A DNA stretch of 33,196 nt from Bacteroidales bacterium (GTDB lineage: Bacteria; Bacteroidota; Bacteroidia; Bacteroidales; ML635J-15), in contig JAFZLK010000027.1 in assembly GCA_017551515.1 (NCBI GenBank), forward strand, positions 1 to 33,196, written 5' to 3'. Positions 22,283 through 30,987 of this stretch are shown here, piece by piece. The notes beneath the pieces are model-generated. The model was not told where the DNA came from and did no database searches. It saw only the letters and a list, made by a program, of their open reading frames with translations. Every line of letters begins with the position of its first letter. Position 1 is the first letter of the stretch. A program made the translations under genes and the position numbers.

Positions 22283-23647
22283 ATGGATAATGCGGAACGA
22301 TTAGGAGTTGAAAGGATAAGCACTTTGCTTATGCGGTTGTCGTTGCCCTCGGTGCTGGGGATGCTCGCCATTACCATATATAATGTCGCCGATACGATTT
22401 TTGTGGGACAGGCAGTCGGAGTGGAGGCAATCGCCGGCTTGTCGGTCACATTGCCACTGATGCTTGTCATTAACAATACTTTCGGTCAGGCAGTAGGACT
22501 AGGTGGTGCATCTATAATTTCTCGCGCGCTCGGCGCAAGAAATCGAGAGCTTGCCGAAAAGGTTCTCCACAATCTCGTCTTTATGATATTGTGCCTCAAT
22601 GTGTTGCTATTTGCGTTGGTTGTGGTATTTCTGCCAGAACTGCTTGTGCTTTTCGGTGCAGATGATTCCATTCTGCCTTATTCAATGGAATATGCAACTT
22701 GGTGCCTGCCGGGAAGTTTCGCGATGAACATTTTCTTTGTTTTTATCAATGTAATTCGTGCTGAGGGCAATACCAAGTTTGCAATGTGGTGCCAGATTCT
22801 CACGGCAGTAATCAATCTTGTACTAGACCCGATTTTCATATTTATTTTTGGCTGGGGCGTGAAGGGTGCGGCCATCGCAACTTCCATTTCGCAGATTGTA
22901 AGTGCATTTCTCGGTTTGTGGTATTTCCGCAGAGGCAAAAAGAGAGTGCTTTCATTGTCGTATCGCGAATGTTTCAAATTGCCCAATGGAAAGGTTGTTG
23001 GCGAAACGCTTGCGCTTGGTTCTGCATCGTTTGGAAGGCAACTTGCGCATTCGTCAACATCTATTGTGGTTAACAATGTCTTGCTTTTGGTTGGCGGTTC
23101 CTTGTCGATTGCTGCCTACGGAATCATAAATCGTTTGACGATGTTCGTCTTTATGCCAATTTTCGGTGTAAACCAAGGTTTTATGCCAATTGCAGGATAT
23201 AACTATGGTGCCGAAAAATATGGTCGTGTCATCGGCTCGCTAAAAATGGGAATTATATTTTCGACTGCGATATGCGTCTTTGCGTTCATCTTGTTCGAGT
23301 TGTTCCCGCATCCGTTATTGGCAATGTTTACCGACGACAACGAACTTGTTGAAATAGGAGCGAGGGGACTTCGAATTTTCGTGCTTGCAATACCCGTTGT
23401 GGGATGTCAGGTGATAGGTTCGGGATTGTTTCAAGCATTGGGAAAAGCCAAACCAGCATTTTTCCTTTCCATAGCGCGACAGATGATTTTCCTTATTCCG
23501 CTAGTGATACTTTTGCCGCATTATTGCTCTTCGTTTTGGGGAGAAGATGCAATCTGGTATGCCTTTCCGATTGCCGATTTGCTTTCCACAGTAATAACAA
23601 TTTTGATGTCGCATAAATTAATTAAGACATTGATACACAGAGATTAG
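22283..23647 (+). CDS. MATE-family multidrug/cation efflux transporter
   Basis: I chose the ATG at 22283 (454 residues, MDNAERLGVERISTLLMRLS). A longer frame from 22109 reads through the terminator, operator and promoter and is rejected. The start (LPSVLGMLAITIYNVADTIF, GQAVGVEAIAGLSVTLPL) is the MATE N-lobe signature, and GQAVGLGGASIISRALG is conserved too. About 12 membrane segments are visible in two lobes, the second starting near FGRQLAHSSTSIVVNN. MATE proteins export cationic drugs in exchange for Na+ or H+; the substrate cannot be told. It may be controlled by the upstream palindrome. Confidence 0.95.
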   Translation: MDNAERLGVERISTLLMRLSLPSVLGMLAITIYNVADTIFVGQAVGVEAIAGLSVTLPLMLVINNTFGQAVGLGGASIISRALGARNRELAEKVLHNLVFMILCLNVLLFALVVVFLPELLVLFGADDSILPYSMEYATWCLPGSFAMNIFFVFINVIRAEGNTKFAMWCQILTAVINLVLDPIFIFIFGWGVKGAAIATSISQIVSAFLGLWYFRRGKKRVLSLSYRECFKLPNGKVVGETLALGSASFGRQLAHSSTSIVVNNVLLLVGGSLSIAAYGIINRLTMFVFMPIFGVNQGFMPIAGYNYGAEKYGRVIGSLKMGIIFSTAICVFAFILFELFPHPLLAMFTDDNELVEIGARGLRIFVLAIPVVGCQVIGSGLFQALGKAKPAFFLSIARQMIFLIPLVILLPHYCSSFWGEDAIWYAFPIADLLSTVITILMSHKLIKTLIHRD

Positions 23648-23735
23648 TTGGTGTAGCAAATGTTAAATAAATGTTATTGAGCATTTTTTGGAACGGATTT
23701 TGTCAATTGTGCCAAGAACTCAAAAAATTACGGAC

Positions 23736-24329
23736 ATGAAAAAGTTTTGTTTAACAATATTGGTCGCAGCCTTCTGTTTTTCGGAAGTTACTTTTGCGCA
23801 GAAAGATATGCCGTATTACTCCGAAATAAATGTCGATAGTTTGATAGCGGCTACCGAAAACCTTATTCTTTTGCCTGAGGTAAAGGTTTATTCTAATAAG
23901 CGTAAGGCTGCAAGAGCGGCTAAGAAGTACGATAAGACGGTAAGTAATTTCAAGAAGGTATACCCGTATGCTTTGGAAGTTTCGGCAATATATCGCCAGA
24001 TTGATGATAGTCTTGCCCGTATGGATTCCGAACGCCAGCGCCGTCAGTATATGAATATGCGCGAAGACCAGATAATGGCTCATTACAAACCGATTATGAG
24101 CAAGTTTAGCTTATCGCAGGCGAAAATGTTCGTGAAGTTGCTTGACCGTGAATGCGGTAGTACGGCATACGAGGTCATCAAGACTTTGAAGGGTGGTTTT
24201 TATGCGGGTACATGTCAGTTGTTTGCATGTATGTTTGGCAACGACCTGAAGAAGTCGTACGATTCAGACATTTCCGACAAGGCGCTCGAGATTCTCGTAA
24301 TCCAGTATCGGCAAGGTCGGCTGGGCTGA
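23736..24329 (+). CDS. DUF4294 family protein, exported
   Basis: I chose the ATG at 23736 (197 residues). Signal peptide MKKFCLTILVAAFCFSEVTFAQ, then LILLPEVKVYSNKRKAARA and the core NFKKVYPYALEVSAIYRQID, DRECGSTAYEVIKTLKGG and FWQ-like FACMFGNDLKKSYD. This order is that of DUF4294 proteins, which are restricted to Bacteroidetes and have no established function. The charged middle (SERQRRQYMNMREDQ) is helical. It follows the MATE gene by 88 nt; a terminator lies 42 nt downstream. Confidence 0.88.
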   Translation: MKKFCLTILVAAFCFSEVTFAQKDMPYYSEINVDSLIAATENLILLPEVKVYSNKRKAARAAKKYDKTVSNFKKVYPYALEVSAIYRQIDDSLARMDSERQRRQYMNMREDQIMAHYKPIMSKFSLSQAKMFVKLLDRECGSTAYEVIKTLKGGFYAGTCQLFACMFGNDLKKSYDSDISDKALEILVIQYRQGRLG

Positions 24330-24371
24330 AATTAGAAATCTTCTGTTTTCCTTTTATATATTTTGTTGGCG

Positions 24372-24398
24372 GGCGGGATTCGTTCCCGCCTGTTTTTT
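24372..24398. terminator. Terminator between convergent genes
   Basis: GGCGGGA-TTCGT-TCCCGCC (24372-24390) is followed by TG and seven T on the plus strand. It lies between the DUF4294 gene and the convergent unknown gene and could serve both. Confidence 0.9.
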
Positions 24399-24400
24399 TG

Positions 24401-24874
24401 CTATTCAATTTCCCCTGTCGCCAATTTTTTCAACTTAACCTTGTCCTCGTTGATGAGGCGAATGAGGATTTGTAATGCCTTTTCGGTATCGTTTAGGAGG
24501 TTTCCTATGTAGATTTCTGTAATTTCATCCTTTTCGATGAGGTGCTGGTCGGAGATTCCTCTTTTCAATGTGATACTGCAAGTTGGCGTAAGGGTGTGGA
24601 CTATTGAGGTGCGCAACTGGTAGTAGAGGAAACTTTTGCGGTTGGTTTTCGAGTATTTTATTGGAAACAGTTTGTATATGGCTGTGTTGAAGCGATTTGC
24701 AGACTGTTCGCGTGAGCGAATTGGCTTTGCATCGAAATAACTGCCCATGATTTCAATCAGTTGCGACATTACAAGTGTGGAGACAACGCTGTTACCTTCG
24801 CCAACAAGCGTCTTGGCTTGGCTGAATATGCCGTTCAGAAAATTAATATGTTCTTCTTTAGTTGTAATCAGCAT
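24401..24874 (-). CDS. Hypothetical protein, last gene of the purE operon
   Basis: 157 residues, predicted soluble and mostly helical, no signal peptide. I do not recognise the family. Visible parts are a helical start (EEHINFLNGIFSQAKTLVG), a middle SREQSANRFNTAIYKLFP and a segment with FLYYQLRTSIVHTLTPTCSI that resembles HEPN/Abi-type 'R...H' helical signatures only loosely (R-x3-H: RTSIVH). It begins 12 nt after the stop of the HHH/barrel gene, so it is probably co-transcribed with it. Confidence 0.75.
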   Translation of the reverse strand: MLITTKEEHINFLNGIFSQAKTLVGEGNSVVSTLVMSQLIEIMGSYFDAKPIRSREQSANRFNTAIYKLFPIKYSKTNRKSFLYYQLRTSIVHTLTPTCSITLKRGISDQHLIEKDEITEIYIGNLLNDTEKALQILIRLINEDKVKLKKLATGEIE

Positions 24875-24886
24875 GTTGCGAAGGTT

Positions 24887-26968
24887 TTAAAATTTTAGGC
24901 GGAATTGCAATTTCACCTCGGTGCGGTTTGGACCTTGAATTTCATCAAGTCCAGAACCTAATACGGTTTTGTCGGCATAATATGTGTTTGCAATTCTGAA
25001 CCATAGGTCAATGTTGTCGGTGACATCGTATTTTATGACAAGTGCCAGACGAGTACCACGACCGTAGAACATTGGAACTGTGAATGCGTAAAGCACATCT
25101 TGTTCGTATGCATAAATGCGTGAATTATAGTCTTGTGTGTCGAACAAGGCTATTCTTGCAGTGAATGTCAGCGGAAGTTTTGCTGGCTTGTACTGAATGT
25201 CTTCGCAGACGAGGAATCCCCAGCTTGTGCTGTCGGGACGATGGTAACGAGAAACCTCGATTCTGCTCTTAAGTTTCCATTCTGCGTTTGGCGTAATATT
25301 CAACTGATACCTGTACTTCGATGTGTTGTAATTGATTAGCTCTTTGATGTTCGCGTCTTCGGTGGTATTTTTCTGCTTGGTTTCGTATTTTGCACGGAAA
25401 ATCATTTCGATGTTGCGCTTGGGCGTGTAGGTGGCTTCGGCTGTCCATTCGTGACCTATCGATGGGGCGTTTACTCCATATTTAAGCCATGGAAATTTCC
25501 AACTGTCGAAAAATATATTCAGTCGCAAATGTTTTACTGGAAGTATTTCTGCACCAATATATAAGCCCGATTCGTTGTAATTCTTGTTGCCTTCCGAAAA
25601 GCCTTGTGCGTACATGTTTTGGTACTTGGGGCTGTAGTAGCGGTATAGTGCCGACATTTTAAATTCGGGTACAAAGTCGAAGGTTGCGCCATCAACAGTT
25701 GCCACTCCGCCATTGGGACTTATGGATGTTTCTCCAAAGATGTTAACTTTGTGTAAGTTAAAGAGATAGTCAACTCCAAAATTGAAATTAGATTTGCCGC
25801 TGAAATTGAAATATTCGTAGGCTCTGTCGTTGGTATTGATGGGGTTGGAGTACGAATAATATATGCCGGTAGCACCGATTTTCATTTTTTCGCCTTGCCA
25901 CGTTACATTTCCGCCGGTTACAAATTCCTTTAAAGTATGTCTTTTTGCAATTTCGCTTGGCGTACGGTGGTAGCCAGTTTCGAGGAAACTGGTGACAAGG
26001 TCTTCTTCTTCGGTGAGGGTGTCGGCTTGGGCAATTCCAGCATCAAGTGACTTGTACGACACGAATTCGGTGATAGTGAAGTCTTTGAGTTTTATTACTG
26101 TAGCCTCACCGCGCATAAAAGCAGATTCGTTTGCCGATGAGTAGTGGTCAACCATACGAGGTTTCTTTATGATTCCCTCTATGCCTGATCCTTTTCCAAA
26201 AGCCATTCCCGTCCACATCGTAAGTCCTTGTCCGAATTGTGCAACATAGTCTCCAACGATAATTTTTTTGAAAATGCTGATGTCATTCAGTTGGAAATGA
26301 GCCGAATAGAAATCGAATCCGTATTTTTGCGCACCACGGAAAAATTGTTCGCCATCGTCTTTTTCTGCAGTAAATCCGTAAGAAACTTTTTTCTTGTAGG
26401 CGTAGTTGTATTTAAGGTAGTATTTGTCAGGCGAGCCGAGATAGCGCGATTTGTCGGGATTGATTTGGAGAATGCTGTCGGAAATATTGTAGCCAGCCTT
26501 TTTTTGCAAAACTCGTTGGTAACGACCAAGCACAGTATGTTTTCCGTATGAAAATACCTTTTTCCAGTTTGTTTTCTCCTTTGGCTTTTCTCCGCTCACG
26601 GTGACGAAAGGGTAGAGGTATTTCATTGTGAGTTCATCCAGACCTTCTACAAATGCTAATTCGTAAATTGTCTGGAAACCATGGTATTTTGTTCTGTATC
26701 TTATAATTGAATAAATTTGATATTCGCTTAGGAACAAAACTTCGCGGAAATCTTCGGCTGAGGCGGTATTGAGGTCAAGTGGATTCTCGGCAAGTTTTTC
26801 AAGTGCATTGAACAGGGTTGTGTAGTCGAGTTCGTCCTCCGAATTTTCGGCTATTTCCTCCACAATGTCCTGTAGAACAATTGCATTTTCGACTTGCGCG
26901 TGTAGAATAAATGCATTGAAAATAAATGCAATAGTGATGAAATATTTCAGTAGGGCATTAGAACTCAT
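24887..26968 (-). CDS. Outer-membrane barrel-like protein with N-terminal helix-hairpin-helix domain
   Basis: 693 residues with a signal peptide (ending near ILHAQ). Residues about 45-120 contain ComEA-type helix-hairpin-helix repeats: NPLDLNTASAEDFREVLFLS, then GFQTIYELAFVEGLDE. From about 150 the chain is rich in amphipathic strands with aromatic girdles and ends in NRTEVKLQFRLKF, as in outer-membrane barrels. Bacteroidetes carry such HHH-barrel proteins; their role is not established, and DNA binding or uptake is only a guess. The ATG overlaps the end of the PorV-like gene by 11 nt. Confidence 0.8.
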   Translation of the reverse strand: MSSNALLKYFITIAFIFNAFILHAQVENAIVLQDIVEEIAENSEDELDYTTLFNALEKLAENPLDLNTASAEDFREVLFLSEYQIYSIIRYRTKYHGFQTIYELAFVEGLDELTMKYLYPFVTVSGEKPKEKTNWKKVFSYGKHTVLGRYQRVLQKKAGYNISDSILQINPDKSRYLGSPDKYYLKYNYAYKKKVSYGFTAEKDDGEQFFRGAQKYGFDFYSAHFQLNDISIFKKIIVGDYVAQFGQGLTMWTGMAFGKGSGIEGIIKKPRMVDHYSSANESAFMRGEATVIKLKDFTITEFVSYKSLDAGIAQADTLTEEEDLVTSFLETGYHRTPSEIAKRHTLKEFVTGGNVTWQGEKMKIGATGIYYSYSNPINTNDRAYEYFNFSGKSNFNFGVDYLFNLHKVNIFGETSISPNGGVATVDGATFDFVPEFKMSALYRYYSPKYQNMYAQGFSEGNKNYNESGLYIGAEILPVKHLRLNIFFDSWKFPWLKYGVNAPSIGHEWTAEATYTPKRNIEMIFRAKYETKQKNTTEDANIKELINYNTSKYRYQLNITPNAEWKLKSRIEVSRYHRPDSTSWGFLVCEDIQYKPAKLPLTFTARIALFDTQDYNSRIYAYEQDVLYAFTVPMFYGRGTRLALVIKYDVTDNIDLWFRIANTYYADKTVLGSGLDEIQGPNRTEVKLQFRLKF

Positions 26969-27782
26969 ACTGCACCGATATTTTCGGACTTAGACCTAAT
27001 ATCTGATGGTATGCAAAGGCAAGGTCGAAAGTTGCGCCGGCAACCTTGTAGCCAAGTCCAGCCGAATATTCGATTGGAAGCATCGAAATGCCAGCGCGGA
27101 AGGAGAAATGCTTGCGCAGGTTGTACTCGATTCCTGCCTTGAATATTGATGTATAGCCGTTTATCGACTTTCCTGTTTCTACAGCAAGAAGCAATGCATC
27201 GCTGAAAAGGTAGGAGAGACCGAGTTTCATGGTTACTGGCATTTTCAAATCCTTGTCCTCAAAGAATGAGACATTTACTGGATTGAAAACATATACGCCG
27301 AGAGAGAAGTTTTTTACTGGTTGCGAGTATAGTCCAAGTTCGAAAGTCATTCCGTTGGCTCTGCCGTAATATTCGGCTTGCGACAGGTGCAGGTAGTTGA
27401 TGTTCAGACCCATGTAGAGGTTTGTGAACAATTGCTGCGAGTAGCCTATCGTTGCGCGGGTGTACTGGTAGTATTTGTAACCGTAATGGCTTATGCCTAC
27501 AGAAATGTTACCCGACTTGTGAACTGGCATTTGGAAGGCAAGTGCGCCGTATCCAGTCTGCTTCAGTAAGAAGCGGTTTTCGTAGTATATGCCTGCACTG
27601 ATGTGTTGTAGTCGGCAAGTGGCGGCTGGGTTATTAAAGACAGCCCAAGTGTCGCGTATTGTAAGCGAGTTGTTTGCCATTCCTGCACTTCGAGCACCAG
27701 CATTGTTTGTTTCGATTTGAGCGAAAGCGGATGCCGAAAGGACTATCCCAAGTGCGAGCAATATGACAAACTTGACTTTCAT
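26958..27782 (-). CDS. PorV/PorQ-like outer-membrane protein
   Basis: 274 residues with a signal peptide (MKVKFVILLALGIVLSASAFAQ). The start GARSAGMANNSLTIRDTWAV followed by FNNPAAT is the N-terminal signature of the PorV/PorQ/FadL-like family, with a barrel of about 14 strands after it. In this phylum PorV and PorQ anchor type IX secretion cargo, but many paralogues exist and this one is shorter than PorV, so I keep the family name only. It lies 4 nt after purE and overlaps the HHH/barrel gene. Confidence 0.82.
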   Translation of the reverse strand: MKVKFVILLALGIVLSASAFAQIETNNAGARSAGMANNSLTIRDTWAVFNNPAATCRLQHISAGIYYENRFLLKQTGYGALAFQMPVHKSGNISVGISHYGYKYYQYTRATIGYSQQLFTNLYMGLNINYLHLSQAEYYGRANGMTFELGLYSQPVKNFSLGVYVFNPVNVSFFEDKDLKMPVTMKLGLSYLFSDALLLAVETGKSINGYTSIFKAGIEYNLRKHFSFRAGISMLPIEYSAGLGYKVAGATFDLAFAYHQILGLSPKISVQYEF

Positions 27783-27786
27783 CGTG

Positions 27787-28293
27787 TTAGATTACGCGAT
27801 ATTCGAATTTGTACTCTTCGAGTTCCTTGTTTGCCTTAACGATTTTCTGCTTCAGGTTTTCCTTGAACTCGATAAGTTTCTGAGCTATTTCGGCATCGCC
27901 TGTTGCGAGCATCTGTGCGGCGAGAATTGCTGCGTTTTGCGCACCGTTTACAGCAACAGTAGCAACAGGGATTCCCGGAGGCATCTGTACAATGGCGAGT
28001 AGAGCGTCCATACCATCGAATGTTGCGTTTATCGGAACGCCTATGACTGGTATTGGAGTTACAGCGGCAATTACACCGCAAAGGTGGGCTGCCATTCCTG
28101 CGCCTGCGATGATGACCTTGATTCCGCGTGGTGCGGCTTCGCGTGCAAATTTTTCCACTTCGTCTGGGGTACGGTGGGCTGACAAGGCGTTTATCTCAAA
28201 CGGAATCTTGAATTCGTTGAGTTGGTTAGCCGCCTTTTCCATAACTTTCCAGTCTGATGCCGACCCCATGATTATGCTAACTATTGGTTTCAT
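27787..28293 (-). CDS. purE: N5-carboxyaminoimidazole ribonucleotide mutase, class I PurE
   Basis: 168 residues. PurE converts N5-CAIR to CAIR in de novo purine synthesis. The family motifs are all present: MGSASDWKVM, SAHRTPDEV, GAGMAAHLCGVIAA and the GVPINATFDGMDALLAIVQMP segment (GVP...GxDALLSxVQMP type). The ATG at 28293 has AAAGG close upstream. It is the first gene of an apparent operon with the PorV-like, HHH-barrel and unknown genes; the secG terminator separates it from the preceding operon. Confidence 0.97.
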   Translation of the reverse strand: MKPIVSIIMGSASDWKVMEKAANQLNEFKIPFEINALSAHRTPDEVEKFAREAAPRGIKVIIAGAGMAAHLCGVIAAVTPIPVIGVPINATFDGMDALLAIVQMPPGIPVATVAVNGAQNAAILAAQMLATGDAEIAQKLIEFKENLKQKIVKANKELEEYKFEYRVI

Positions 28294-28302
28294 ACCTTTA
28301 TA

Positions 28303-28344
28303 AATTAAAAGAGCCTACCCCCAACAAATTGGTCGGAAGCAGGC
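28303..28344 (-). terminator. Terminator of the lptE-secG operon
   Basis: On the minus strand GCCTGCTTCC pairs with GGGGGTAGGC (28335-28344 with 28313-28322, some G-U pairs), followed by TCTTTTAATTT. It lies about 30 nt after the secG stop. Confidence 0.75.
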
Positions 28345-28372
28345 ATTTTTAAGAAATGTGTCCTTGTTTGAA

Positions 28373-28690
28373 TTATTCGGCAGCAGCTTCTGTTTCGGCT
28401 GCATCTTCAGCGGGAGCGTCTTCTGCTGCTTCCTGTGCCTGTTCAGTATTTGGCTTGTCAACCTTCTCGTGAGGAATAGTGAAACTAGCTGCAAGGCAGA
28501 ATACTGCAAGGCAGATTGCCAAAGTCCAAGTTGCCTTTTCAAGGAAATCGGTGGTCTTCTTAACGCCCATAACCTGGTTACCCTGGCTGAAATTAGATGC
28601 CAAACCGCCGCCCTTGCTGTTCTGTACCAATACTACCAATATAAGTAATACGGCGCAAATTAGAATCATTACAGAGAAAAAACTGTACAT
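28373..28690 (-). CDS. secG: Preprotein translocase subunit SecG
   Basis: 105 residues with two membrane helices (about 5-22 and 54-72) around the conserved cytoplasmic loop VQNSKGGGLASNFSQGNQVMG. SecG supports SecYE in preprotein export across the inner membrane. The C-terminal ~30 residues are rich in Ala and Glu, a common extension in Bacteroidetes. It starts 6 nt after the TPR-repeat gene. Confidence 0.96.
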   Translation of the reverse strand: MYSFFSVMILICAVLLILVVLVQNSKGGGLASNFSQGNQVMGVKKTTDFLEKATWTLAICLAVFCLAASFTIPHEKVDKPNTEQAQEAAEDAPAEDAAETEAAAE

Positions 28691-28696
28691 AACTTT

Positions 28697-30364
28697 TTAT
28701 TTATTCATTAAACGTTTAACATATTCAATTCGGGTCGCAAAGTAAATATTTTTTTCTGGATATTTCAAATATAATTTTTCATAAGTTTCCAACGCCTTTT
28801 CAAGATGTCCCTGCTTGATGTAAATCTTCGCAAGTTGCTCAGTAAAAAGCTCTTCGTCTTCGATAATTGATTCGGTTGACAGTTTATTGTCGCTGTGGTA
28901 ATCCTTCTTTGGTACTATTCTCGCCTTCGATTCGATGAATTTGTCAATCAAATTTGCCTTTTTGTTGCGGTCATTTTTGCGTTTTTCGATTTGTTCTTCG
29001 ATGTTAGGCGTTGGGTGAATTTCTAATGGTGCTTCTTTTTCGACAATTGGCAGGTCAGTTGGATTTTGATTAGGCTTCTCGTCTGTTGCAAGGTTTTCGA
29101 ACTGGATATTTGCTCTGTTGCCAGAGAATGTTATGTTGGCGGTTATGCCGAGTGAATGAAGTTGCTTTTCGATGAGTTCGCGAATTTGGGACTGATCAAT
29201 GGCGTTTATGGTTTCTGGTTTCGGAGTTTCTATGTTTCTTGTTTCTAGTTTTTGGGGGTCTTGATTCGATGATTCGATAATTTGGCTTCGTCGAGCTAAA
29301 GGTTGAAGATTTGAAGATTCTGGTTCTTCGGTTTCAAGATTTGATAATTCGAAAATTTGATTATTTGAAGATTCGGGAATCTCGGTATCTTGGATTTCAG
29401 GTTGAGACGCAATGAATTGCGTCTGTACGATAGGATTTTCTTCAGCGATTTCTTCTGATTGAGACGCAATATTTTGCGTCTGTACTATGGTATTATCTTC
29501 TGCGTTTTCTTTTTGTTGAGACGCAAGGCCTTGCGTCTCTGCATTAATTTCGGCTTGAGCGGCAGCTTTTGCTCTGCGCATTTCTTCGGCTTGGCGTAAG
29601 ATTCTGTCGGCTAGGCTCTCTGGTTTGTCGGGGTCAAGATTTGAAGATTTGATAATTTGATAATTTGAAGATTCAGGTACTTCGGTTTCTATGTTTCTGG
29701 TTTCTGGTTTCTCTGTTTCTGGATTCGAAGATTCGAAGATTTGAAAATTTGAAGATTCGGGTTCTTCAGTTTCTATGTTTCTGGTTTCTAGTTTCTGGTT
29801 TTCTGGTTCTACTGGTTCTGGATTCGAAGATTCGAAGATTTGAAGATTTGAAGATTCGGGTTCTTCAGTTTCTATGTTTCTGGTTTCTAGTTTCTGGGTT
29901 TCTGGTTCTTCGGGTTCTGGATTCAAAGATTCGAAGATTTGAAGATTTGAAGATTCTGTAATATCAGTATCTATGATTTCGGGTTGAGACGCAAGGCCTT
30001 GCGTCTGTACAATAGGATTTTCTTCAATGGTTTCTTCCGTTTTAGACGCAATATTTTGCGTCTGTACTATGGCGTTCTCTTCGAGAGTTTTTTCCGTTTG
30101 AGACGCAATGAATTGCGCCTGTACAATGCTATAGTTTCCTTTTAGTATGTCGTGCAAGTGTTTCCTGTCGGATATGTATGCGCAGGCTGTCTTTAGTTTG
30201 CTTTCGTATCGGATGTCCTTTGTTGCGTGCAAGTTTTTGATATACAGCACCCAAGCGGATTGAAAATATGGAAATTCATCGAGCATTGCCTTTATTTCGG
30301 GCAAGCTGTCGTTATCGAGTAGCGAGGGATTGTTGATGTATTTTGCAAAAGTTTCCTTGTTCAT
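28697..30364 (-). CDS. TPR-ended protein with long variable repeat region
   Basis: 555 residues, no signal peptide. The N-terminal ~85 residues are folded (DEFPYFQSAWVLYIKNLHAT) and the C-terminal ~50 contain a TPR-like pair (QLAKIYIKQGHLEKALETYE). Between them lie repeats: a 19-residue unit with VQTQxIAS...EEN in two groups of three, and a 28-36-residue unit with SSNLQIFESSNPE and KLETRNIETE. The region is Glu/Pro/Ser-rich and likely disordered. Its DNA contains six palindromes AGACGCAA-N4-TTGCGTCT at a 57-bp period. The gene's place between lptE and secG is conserved in Bacteroidetes; function unknown. Repeat number probably varies between strains. Confidence 0.85.
   Translation of the reverse strand: MNKETFAKYINNPSLLDNDSLPEIKAMLDEFPYFQSAWVLYIKNLHATKDIRYESKLKTACAYISDRKHLHDILKGNYSIVQAQFIASQTEKTLEENAIVQTQNIASKTEETIEENPIVQTQGLASQPEIIDTDITESSNLQIFESLNPEPEEPETQKLETRNIETEEPESSNLQIFESSNPEPVEPENQKLETRNIETEEPESSNFQIFESSNPETEKPETRNIETEVPESSNYQIIKSSNLDPDKPESLADRILRQAEEMRRAKAAAQAEINAETQGLASQQKENAEDNTIVQTQNIASQSEEIAEENPIVQTQFIASQPEIQDTEIPESSNNQIFELSNLETEEPESSNLQPLARRSQIIESSNQDPQKLETRNIETPKPETINAIDQSQIRELIEKQLHSLGITANITFSGNRANIQFENLATDEKPNQNPTDLPIVEKEAPLEIHPTPNIEEQIEKRKNDRNKKANLIDKFIESKARIVPKKDYHSDNKLSTESIIEDEELFTEQLAKIYIKQGHLEKALETYEKLYLKYPEKNIYFATRIEYVKRLMNK
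29404..29538. repeat. 57-bp repeat with central palindrome, three copies inside the TPR gene
   Basis: AGACGCAA-N4-TTGCGTCT palindromes at about 29404-29424, 29461-29481 and 29518-29538, exact 57-bp spacing (19 codons). The sequence resembles REP-type intergenic palindromes but is in frame. Confidence 0.88.
29629..29960. repeat. In-frame SSN/ETRNIETE repeat region
   Basis: Several units of roughly 84-108 bp made of GAAGATTTGAAGATT-type and TTTCTGGTTTCTAGTTTC-type words. They encode ESSNLQIFESSNP and KLETRNIETEEP blocks. A shorter, more diverged group lies at 29215-29390. Confidence 0.82.
29986..30120. repeat. 57-bp repeat with central palindrome, second group of three
   Basis: Palindromes at about 29986-30006, 30044-30062 and 30101-30120, again about 57 bp apart; the last has one arm changed to GCGCCT. 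Confidence 0.88.
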
Positions 30365-30365
30365 A

Positions 30366-30878
30366 TTACCAGTTTGCTACGGATTTGTTAAAAATGTCAT
30401 CCACGAGTTCATCGCAAATTTGTTGCATGAGTTCGCCTTCTACAGCGGATAGATTTTGCGAACTTTCGAAGTCAGCGTATCGTGAAAATGATGATTCAAA
30501 GCTCTTGGATGGTTCTACATTGTTGGTAAATCGCACTTTGACACCGATTGTTAGTCTTGTGAGTGCCGATGTTTCGTTGCCTTGGTATGCTTGAGCTGTG
30601 ACATTGTAGCTTGTGATTTCGCCTTCGAAGTAAAGGTCGCCGTTGTCGTTTACAAGGTTCAAGCTTGTCTGTGACAAGAACTTGTCCTTCAGCGTTTCGG
30701 TGAATACATTACTTAGTGTTGGTTGCACGAGGCTTGCGTGGTTAGGGAAGAACTCAACGGTAAATGTCTTCGTATCGGCACTAATGTCAGCACCTGTGAA
30801 CGAATATCCGCCCTTGCAGGCAGATAGAGCGATGCAAAATGCGATTAGTAATATAATATGTATCCTTTTTGTTTTCAC
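30366..30878 (-). CDS. lptE: LptE-like LPS-assembly lipoprotein
   Basis: 170 residues with a lipoprotein signal (MKTKRIHIILLIAFCIALSA then Cys21). The mature part begins GGYSFTGADISADTKTFTVE and continues with LKDKFLSQTSLNLV, GDLYFEGEITSYNVT and LTIGVKVRFTN, the pattern of Bacteroidetes LptE ('LPS assembly lipoprotein'). LptE plugs and supports LptD, which inserts LPS in the outer membrane. It lies between the sigma-54-type activator and the TPR protein, a conserved order in the phylum. Confidence 0.9.
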   Translation of the reverse strand: MKTKRIHIILLIAFCIALSACKGGYSFTGADISADTKTFTVEFFPNHASLVQPTLSNVFTETLKDKFLSQTSLNLVNDNGDLYFEGEITSYNVTAQAYQGNETSALTRLTIGVKVRFTNNVEPSKSFESSFSRYADFESSQNLSAVEGELMQQICDELVDDIFNKSVANW

Positions 30879-30903
30879 TACTTAATTTTTGTTATCCGTT
30901 TCT

Positions 30904-30923
30904 CTGCGCAAAGCATTGCGCAG
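30904..30923. repeat. Perfect 8-bp-arm palindrome before the activator's stop
   Basis: CTGCGCAA-AGCA-TTGCGCAG in the 109-nt gap between the activator gene and lptE. No T-run follows, so it looks like an REP-type element or a processing site rather than a terminator. Confidence 0.7.
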
Positions 30924-30987
30924 CTACTATCGTTTTTCAACATTCAATTTTAACTTCGTTGAGGACTTCGCCGTTCAACTTTCAACT

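Noticed and set aside
29404..30120. Regular palindromic repeats that could be taken for a CRISPR array
   Set aside because: They are in frame within a long coding region, the 57-bp unit repeats as a whole so there are no unique spacers, and there are no cas genes nearby.
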